From positions 3,623-67,622 of the forward strand of contig DBFJJS010000014.1 in NCBI GenBank assembly GCA_048393055.1: a stretch of DNA of 64,000 bases. Reading direction: 5' to 3'. A model generated the notes under the pieces. That model was given only the letters and a program-made list of their open reading frames with translations, searched no databases and was not told where the DNA came from. This stretch comes from Faeciplasma sp048393055 (lineage in GTDB: Bacteria; Bacillota; Clostridia; Oscillospirales; Ruminococcaceae). Position 1 is the first letter of the stretch. Each line of letters starts with the position of its first letter. Shown here in pieces: positions 59,272 through 64,000 of the stretch. The position numbers and the translations under genes were made by a program.

Positions 59272-60528
59272 CTATCCCCTGTACTCGGTAATATATCCTG
59301 TCAGCGCGCTTGCGGCGGCGGTTTCGGGAGACGCAAGGTACACCTCGCTCTTTACATGTCCCATCCTGCCGACAAAGTTGCGGTTTGTAGTTGATATGCA
59401 CCTCTCGCCCTCCGCGAGTATCCCCATATAGCCTCCCAGGCACGGACCGCAGGTCGGGGTTGAAACTACCGCGCCGGCGTCAATAAACGCGGTTACATAT
59501 CCGCGCTCGACGCACTCGCGCATTATCTTCATCGTAGCGGGGATTATTATGCAGCGGACGCCGTCTGCGACCTTTTTGCCGTTTAATACCCTGTATGCCG
59601 CTTCCATGTCCTCCATGCGCCCGTTTGTGCAGCTTCCTATTACGACCTGGTCTATCTTTATATCCGACAGCTCGCCTGCAGGGCGGGTGTTTTCGGGAAG
59701 ATGAGGGCAGCTGACCGTAGGAACTATTTTTGAAAGATCGATTTCAATGGTTTTTTCGTATTCCGCATCGGGGTCGGCCTCATATATAACCGGCTCTCGC
59801 TCGCATCTGCCCTTCATATATTCGATAGTTACGCCGTCAACCGGGAATATGCCGTTTTTAGCCCCCGCTTCTATCGCCATATTGCATATGCACAGCCTTG
59901 AGTCCATCGACAGCGAAGCCACTCCCTCGCCGGTAAATTCCATGCTCTTGTAAAGAGCGCCGTCCACGCCTATCATGCCTATGATAGTGAGTATTACGTC
60001 CTTTCCGCTGCAATTGGACGGAAGCCTGCCCTTTAAATCAAACCTGATCGCCGACGGCACCTTGAACCACGCCATTCCGGTAGCCATTCCCGCCGCCATA
60101 TCGGTGCTTCCGACTCCCGTTGAGAATGCGCCAAGCGCGCCGTAGGTGCAGGTGTGGCTGTCTGCGCCTATAATGCAGTCTCCGGCGGTTACTACGCCCT
60201 GCTCAGGCAAAAGCGCGTGCTCTATTCCCATCTTTCCCACGTCGTAGAAATGGCTAATATCATAGCATCCGGCAAACTCCCGGCACTGCTTCGACTGCTG
60301 AGCAGCCTTAATGTCCTTGTTTGGCACAAAGTGGTCCAAAACTATCGCTATCCTGTCCTTGTCAAAGACCCTTGTAAACCCTGACTTTTTAAATTCGTTT
60401 ACCGCAACCGGCGTTGTAATATCGTTGCCGAGAACAATGTCGAGCCTTGCGTTGATAAGCTGACCCGCCTTCACGCTCTCAAGCCCGGCGTGGCTGGCAA
60501 GAATTTTCTGCGTCATTGTCATTCCCAT
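59272..60528 (-). CDS. leuC: 3-isopropylmalate dehydratase large subunit
   Basis: A 418-residue aconitase-family subunit of the short bacterial/archaeal type. It has IVLDHFVPNKDI, GDCIIGADSHTCTYGALGAF, and Fe-S ligands in VIGSCTNGRMEDM and TPTCGPCLGGYMGIL, then TTNRNFVGRMGH. It is full length. GAGGTAATATCC precedes ATG 60528. It follows leuA by 30 bases. Confidence 0.96.
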   Translation of the reverse strand: MGMTMTQKILASHAGLESVKAGQLINARLDIVLGNDITTPVAVNEFKKSGFTRVFDKDRIAIVLDHFVPNKDIKAAQQSKQCREFAGCYDISHFYDVGKMGIEHALLPEQGVVTAGDCIIGADSHTCTYGALGAFSTGVGSTDMAAGMATGMAWFKVPSAIRFDLKGRLPSNCSGKDVILTIIGMIGVDGALYKSMEFTGEGVASLSMDSRLCICNMAIEAGAKNGIFPVDGVTIEYMKGRCEREPVIYEADPDAEYEKTIEIDLSKIVPTVSCPHLPENTRPAGELSDIKIDQVVIGSCTNGRMEDMEAAYRVLNGKKVADGVRCIIIPATMKIMRECVERGYVTAFIDAGAVVSTPTCGPCLGGYMGILAEGERCISTTNRNFVGRMGHVKSEVYLASPETAAASALTGYITEYRG

Positions 60529-60558
60529 GGATATTACCTCTCTTCTATATAACAGATT

Positions 60559-62226
60559 TTATTTCAACTTCATATTGTTAAAGGCGTTTAACAGTGCGGT
60601 TGCGCTGGCGTGGATAATGTCGGTGTCCGTTCCCGCGCCCCAGCTCATATTTCCGTCCTTATCCTTAAGACCTATATACGCCGCCGCGACGCTTTCCGAG
60701 CCGCTTCCCTGCATACTGTGCTCGGAGTATACCAAAAGCTCGTAGTCCTGACCGGTAAAGCTCTTAAGGGCGTTGCTCACGGCGTCGAGCGAGCCGTTGC
60801 CCTGCGCCTTTAGAGTTTTGGATTTTCCGTCTGCCGAAAATTCTATCTCCGTTTCAACGGTATCGCCCCTGCGCCTGAACGTCATATCCTTTATCTTTAT
60901 GCTTCCGCCGCCGGCAAGATAATGAGACTTGAATATTTCAAATACCTCCGGCGCTTTAAGCTCCTTATGCTCGTGATCCGAAACCGACTTGCACAGATAG
61001 CTTAAGTCTTCTCTCATCTTGGGAGGGAGCACATATCCGTAAGCCTGCTCTAAAAGATATCCTATTCCGCCCTTGCCGCTCTGCGAATTGACTCTTATAA
61101 CATCGGCGTCGTAGGTCCTGTTTATATCGTGCGGGTCTATCGGGATATACGGAACGTTCCACTGGTGAAGCTTCTTTTCCTCACGGTACTTCATGCCCTT
61201 TGCAATAGCGTCCTGATGGCTTCCAGAGAACGCCGCGAACACAAGCGCCCCGGCATACGGCGTGCGCTCGTATACATGCATTCTTGTGCACCTTTCGTAA
61301 ACCTCGACAAGGTGCGGCATATCCGAAAAGTTGAGCTTAGGGTCTACCCCATGGGAGTACATGTTAAGGGCAAGGGTTATGATATCGACGTTTCCGGTCC
61401 TCTCTCCGTTTCCGAAAAGCGTTCCCTCAACACGGTCAGCCCCCGCCAAAAGCGCGAGCTCCGTGTCCGCAACTCCCGTTCCTCTGTCGTTGTGCGGGTG
61501 CAGAGAAAGCGTCACATGCTCCCTGTACTTAAGGTTTTCGCTGATGTATTCAACCTGCTGCGCATAAATGTGCGGCATGCTCATTTCCACAGTTACAGGC
61601 AGGTTGATTATTACGTTATTGTCCTCGGACGGCTCCAGCACGTCTAAAACGGCGTTGCATACCTCAAGCGCATACTCCGGCTCTGTTCCGGTAAAGCTCT
61701 CGGGAGAATACTCAAACCGGAAATTGCCCTCGTACTCGCCGGCAAGCTTTTTAACTAGCTTTGCGCCGTCAACGGCTATCTGCTTTATCTCCTCCTTGGA
61801 CTTGCGGAACACCTGCTCGCGCTGAACAACGCTTACCGAATTGTAAAAATGAATAATAGCGGACGGCGCTCCCTTACATGCCTCAAAGGTCTTGCGGATG
61901 ATATGCTCGCGGCACTGAGTAAGCACCTGGACCGTAACGTCCTGAGGGATAAGGCCGTTTTCTATAAGCGCGCGCAGGAAATCGTACTCCGTTTCGCTGG
62001 CGGCCGGAAAGCCCACCTCTATCTCCTTAAAGCCGACCTCGAGCAAAAGCTTGTAAAATTCGAGCTTTTCCTCAAAGCTCATAGGTATGACAAGGCTTTG
62101 GTTGCCGTCCCTCATATCGACGCTGCACCATATCGGCGGTTTTTCTATCCTGTCCTTTGTGACCCACTTGTTATGAACTCCCGGCGCGGGATAATAGCCC
62201 GGCTTGTACTTGGTTGCATCCATCAT
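60559..62226 (-). CDS. leuA: 2-isopropylmalate synthase, long (LeuA2) type
   Basis: A 555-residue enzyme making isopropylmalate from ketoisovalerate and acetyl-CoA. It has PPIWCSVDMRDGNQSLVIPMS (a variant of the RDG/Q active-site motif), LTQCREHIIRKTFEACKGA, SLHPHNDRGTGVADTELAL (metal HxH/N) and GTLFGNGERTGNVDII. The C-terminal regulatory domain for leucine feedback is present. The AAGGAG site lies eight bases before ATG 62226. As first gene of the operon it is directly controlled by the T-box leader. Confidence 0.96.
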   Translation of the reverse strand: MMDATKYKPGYYPAPGVHNKWVTKDRIEKPPIWCSVDMRDGNQSLVIPMSFEEKLEFYKLLLEVGFKEIEVGFPAASETEYDFLRALIENGLIPQDVTVQVLTQCREHIIRKTFEACKGAPSAIIHFYNSVSVVQREQVFRKSKEEIKQIAVDGAKLVKKLAGEYEGNFRFEYSPESFTGTEPEYALEVCNAVLDVLEPSEDNNVIINLPVTVEMSMPHIYAQQVEYISENLKYREHVTLSLHPHNDRGTGVADTELALLAGADRVEGTLFGNGERTGNVDIITLALNMYSHGVDPKLNFSDMPHLVEVYERCTRMHVYERTPYAGALVFAAFSGSHQDAIAKGMKYREEKKLHQWNVPYIPIDPHDINRTYDADVIRVNSQSGKGGIGYLLEQAYGYVLPPKMREDLSYLCKSVSDHEHKELKAPEVFEIFKSHYLAGGGSIKIKDMTFRRRGDTVETEIEFSADGKSKTLKAQGNGSLDAVSNALKSFTGQDYELLVYSEHSMQGSGSESVAAAYIGLKDKDGNMSWGAGTDTDIIHASATALLNAFNNMKLK

Positions 62227-62262
62227 AATAATCTCTCCTTATCCTGTCGAAATGATTTCCGA

Positions 62263-62600
62263 CTTACCGTTATTTGGGGCAGAGGGATTTTTAATCTGAT
62301 TTTTAATCTTAGGATTAAAAAAATTAAAAATCCCGCCCCAAAGCGAATAGCTTTGAGACGGGTGCAATAACTACACTCGCGGTACCACTCAAATTGCAGT
62401 AAAACTGCCACTTATGGGATCAAACAATCCCTCTACATTTACGCAGTGTCACGGGTGACCCTAATAGGCATACGCCGTTCAAGCCGCCAGCTCGGAAGGG
62501 AGAGGTTCAAGAACTCTGCTGCCGGCTCTCACCAAATGCCGGCTCTCTTAAAGCAGTTTTATTCTCAACCGATCTTCGTCATCGCTTTTATACTTTAGCT
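62263..62600 (-). ncRNA. T-box riboswitch, leucine-type leader
   Basis: The leader of leuA. It contains a stem I with distal AGAGAGCCGG/GGTGAGAGCCGG pair, a proximal CTGC/GCAG and GGTT/AACC pairing, and a loop between them with AGTTCTTG, where CTT (Leu) followed by G is the likely specifier. The conserved T-box GAGTGGTACCGCG lies at 62390-62378. A terminator at 62362-62317 completes the switch. Uncharged leucine tRNA would bind the specifier and T-box bulge to favour the antiterminator. The specifier assignment is by eye. Confidence 0.92.
62317..62362 (-). terminator. T-box-controlled terminator before leuA
   Basis: On the minus strand a 13-base arm (CCCGTCTCAAAGC, 62362-62350) and its partner GCTTTGGGGCGGG (62344-62332), with a five-base loop, then ATTTTTAATTTTTTT. 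A further perfect 12-bp palindrome (GGGATTTTTAAT arms) overlaps the T-run, ending near 62285, and could form after read-through. Confidence 0.9.
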
Positions 62601-62601
62601 C

Positions 62602-62630
62602 ATTATATCATCGCTCTGCTGCTTTGTCAA
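62602..62630 (-). promoter_or_regulatory. Promoter of the leu-ilv operon
   Basis: On the minus strand TTGACA (62630-62625) and TATAAT (62607-62602), both consensus, are separated by 17 bases. The expected transcription start is near 62595, just before the T-box stem I. Confidence 0.92.
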
Positions 62631-62724
62631 CAATTTTTAATCCGGCGAAATGCATAAAAATTATGCTCCATATGCCTGTACAAGTTTTGTGTATTGCTTA
62701 AACGCTCAATATTCCATCATCGTA

Positions 62725-62752
62725 TTGACAGGGAAAAAACAACGCTTATAAT
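62725..62752 (+). promoter_or_regulatory. Promoter of the CARF-nuclease gene
   Basis: TTGACA (62725-62730) and TATAAT (62747-62752) with a 16-base spacer on the plus strand, divergent from the leu promoter 95 bases away. The expected start is near 62759, giving a leader of about 74 bases that begins AAAAGGAG. Confidence 0.8.
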
Positions 62753-62832
62753 AATATTAAAAGGAGACGCGGACGCAGGATACAGCCGCAATATACATCG
62801 GCGCTTTCCGCAATGCGGCCGCTGAATAAAGT

Positions 62833-64000
62833 ATGAAAACTCTGATAGAGCTATATGATGAACGCCCGGTTGAAAACATCCTCTCGACAGAGGTGTTCCG
62901 CCCGGAGAGAACGGTCATCCTCTGCCCCGTGGAGGTAGCCCGTAATAAATCGGCGCAAAGCAGAATACGCAGGTTTTTAACGCACCGCGGGATAGACACA
63001 GAGCTTGTGTTCCTGGAGACAGGCATATACGACACCGAAAAAATCGAGCAAATACTTAATCATGTCATAAAAGCCTACCCCGACTGCGTTCTTGATATAA
63101 CCGGCGGGACGGACGCCGCACTCTTTGCCGGCGGGCTTGTATGCGCAAAATCCGGGCTTCCCGCCTTTACCTACAGCCGCAAGCGCAACCGCTTTTTCAA
63201 CATTCACAACGCCCCCTTTGCCGACGAGCTGGAATGCCGTGTCGAATACAGCGTTGAGGACTGTTTTTTGGTCGCAGGCGGAGCTATGCGCACAGGCCGG
63301 GTGGACAACAGTGTGCTTTCCCGCTATATGGACAGCTTTGACAGCTTTTTTAAGCTGTATATGAAGTATAAATCCTGCTGGAACAGAATAGTCGGCTTTA
63401 TGCAGCGAGCGTCGCAGCCCGAAAAAGACGGCAGGGTATCTTTAAAGGTCCGTGCCCCGTACAGGGTAAAGGGAGAACGCGGAGGACCTATCCCCGCTCC
63501 GGAGGACGCGCTGCGCGATTTTGAGCGTTTGGGCTATATAAGCGGACTTGTAATAGTACCAGAAAAGTCGGTCAGCTTTCGCTTTAAGGACCTTCAGATA
63601 AGGGCGTGGCTGCGGGACGTCGGAAGCGTTTTGGAGTTGTATGTATACAAGGCGTGTATTGACGCGGGAGCATTTGCAGACGTTCGTACAAGCGTAGTTG
63701 TAGACTGGGAAGGCGGCTTTGGACGCGAAAACGTCACAAACGAAATAGACGTCATGGCGACAAGAGGAACTATACCTCTGTTTATAAGCTGCAAAACCTG
63801 CGCTATAACTACTGAAGCGCTGAACGAGCTTGCGGTTTTAAGAGGACGCTTTGGAGGGAAGTTTGCACAGGCCTCAGCAGTAACGTCTCAAAGATGTCGG
63901 GCCATCACTCGTCACCGCGCGGCTGAGCTGAACATCAAAATAATAGACGGCGATGACCTCAGAGGTAATTACCTCAAAGGTGATTACCTCAAAACGGACG
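62833..64000 (+). CDS. CARF-domain nuclease, Card1/Can2-like (DUF1887), partial
   Basis: 389 residues are visible and the frame is open at the window end. The N-terminal CARF domain starts MKTLIELYDERPVENIL and holds CVLDITGGTDAALFAGG (ligand loop around residues 88-96), then PAFTYSRKRNRFFNIHNAP. After a linker, a restriction-endonuclease-like domain has RAWLRDVGSVLELYVYKAC, VVVDWEG, TNEIDVMATRG (E304, D306) and PLFISCKTCA (K321), an intact E-x-D...K nuclease site. Characterised relatives are activated by cyclic oligoadenylate and cut DNA or RNA. No CRISPR genes are in the window, and no good ribosome site precedes ATG 62833. Confidence 0.88.
   Translation, partial: MKTLIELYDERPVENILSTEVFRPERTVILCPVEVARNKSAQSRIRRFLTHRGIDTELVFLETGIYDTEKIEQILNHVIKAYPDCVLDITGGTDAALFAGGLVCAKSGLPAFTYSRKRNRFFNIHNAPFADELECRVEYSVEDCFLVAGGAMRTGRVDNSVLSRYMDSFDSFFKLYMKYKSCWNRIVGFMQRASQPEKDGRVSLKVRAPYRVKGERGGPIPAPEDALRDFERLGYISGLVIVPEKSVSFRFKDLQIRAWLRDVGSVLELYVYKACIDAGAFADVRTSVVVDWEGGFGRENVTNEIDVMATRGTIPLFISCKTCAITTEALNELAVLRGRFGGKFAQASAVTSQRCRAITRHRAAELNIKIIDGDDLRGNYLKGDYLKTD
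63949..63993 (+). repeat. 15-bp in-frame tandem repeat at the C-terminus of the CARF nuclease
   Basis: Two near-identical 15-base units (63964-63978 GGTAATTACCTCAAA and 63979-63993 with one change) follow a more divergent unit at 63949-63963. They encode GDDLR-GNYLK-GDYLK. The repeat lies at the expected C-terminal end of the protein and may continue beyond the window. Confidence 0.75.

Noticed and set aside
62285..62334. AT-rich 12-bp palindrome before leuA as an independent terminator
   Set aside because: It overlaps the T-run of the T-box terminator and has weak A/T pairing. It is kept only as a comment on that feature.
63949..63993. Short tandem repeats at the window end as a CRISPR array
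   Set aside because: Units are 15 bases, contiguous without spacers, and in frame within a coding region.

Overview
The window comes from a Gram-positive anaerobe of the class Clostridia, probably a gut Oscillospiraceae/Lachnospiraceae-type bacterium. The evidence is a Tn1549-like conjugative element, sortase-type surface protein, T-box control of leucine synthesis, strong AGGAGG ribosome sites, and MerR/PadR/Rrf2/Xre regulators typical of that group. No rRNA, tRNA or CRISPR array was seen.

Region 1 (1 to about 29.55 kb) is part of an integrative conjugative element, almost entirely on the minus strand and visibly richer in GC than what follows. Read in transcription order, from high to low coordinates, it holds: a cargo operon Xre - zinc macrodomain - SirTM sirtuin (29535-27420); a small basic protein, ParA and ParB; a 1409-residue thioester/Cna-B surface adhesin; a run of small element-specific proteins; a 3032-residue methyltransferase-helicase with a complete tnpV gene nested in another frame; DUF3848; an accessory block (Xre regulator, SLOG protein, four-gene DUF3990/DUF3791 cassette); a Toprim primase-like protein; a DpnD/PcfM-type protein; a candidate oriT; DUF3789, MobC, MobA-type relaxase, PcfB, and the start of an ArdC-like gene. 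Integrase and type IV secretion genes would lie to the left, outside the window. The right boundary is probably near 29.58 kb, where a second macrodomain gene is cut off after its metal-binding motif.

Region 2 (30.0-48.1 kb) is a regulator-rich chromosomal or accessory stretch: an NAD(P)-binding reductase and its Rrf2 regulator sharing an operator; GNAT; PadR/HAAS/lipoprotein; two independent MerR-controlled ABC-2 exporters, each with a 19-bp-spaced MerR promoter; a frameshifted GNAT; two decayed genes fused by deletion (SLOG and nucleoside phosphorylase); and a BceAB/BceRS-like antimicrobial-peptide sensing and export module. It ends at guaA, whose last codons are duplicated 111 bp downstream, the mark of an island that used the guaA 3' end as attachment site.

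Region 3 (48.1-64 kb) is core metabolism: guaA, a CapA-type protein, then one long minus-strand operon leuA-leuC-leuD-leuB-ilvB-ilvN-ilvC-ilvD-DUF815, led by a T-box riboswitch (62263-62600) with an intact promoter and terminator. Divergent from it on the plus strand is a CARF-nuclease of the Card1/Can2 (DUF1887) type that runs off the window end.

Gene families were recognised by eye from protein sequence and from memory. No database search was run.
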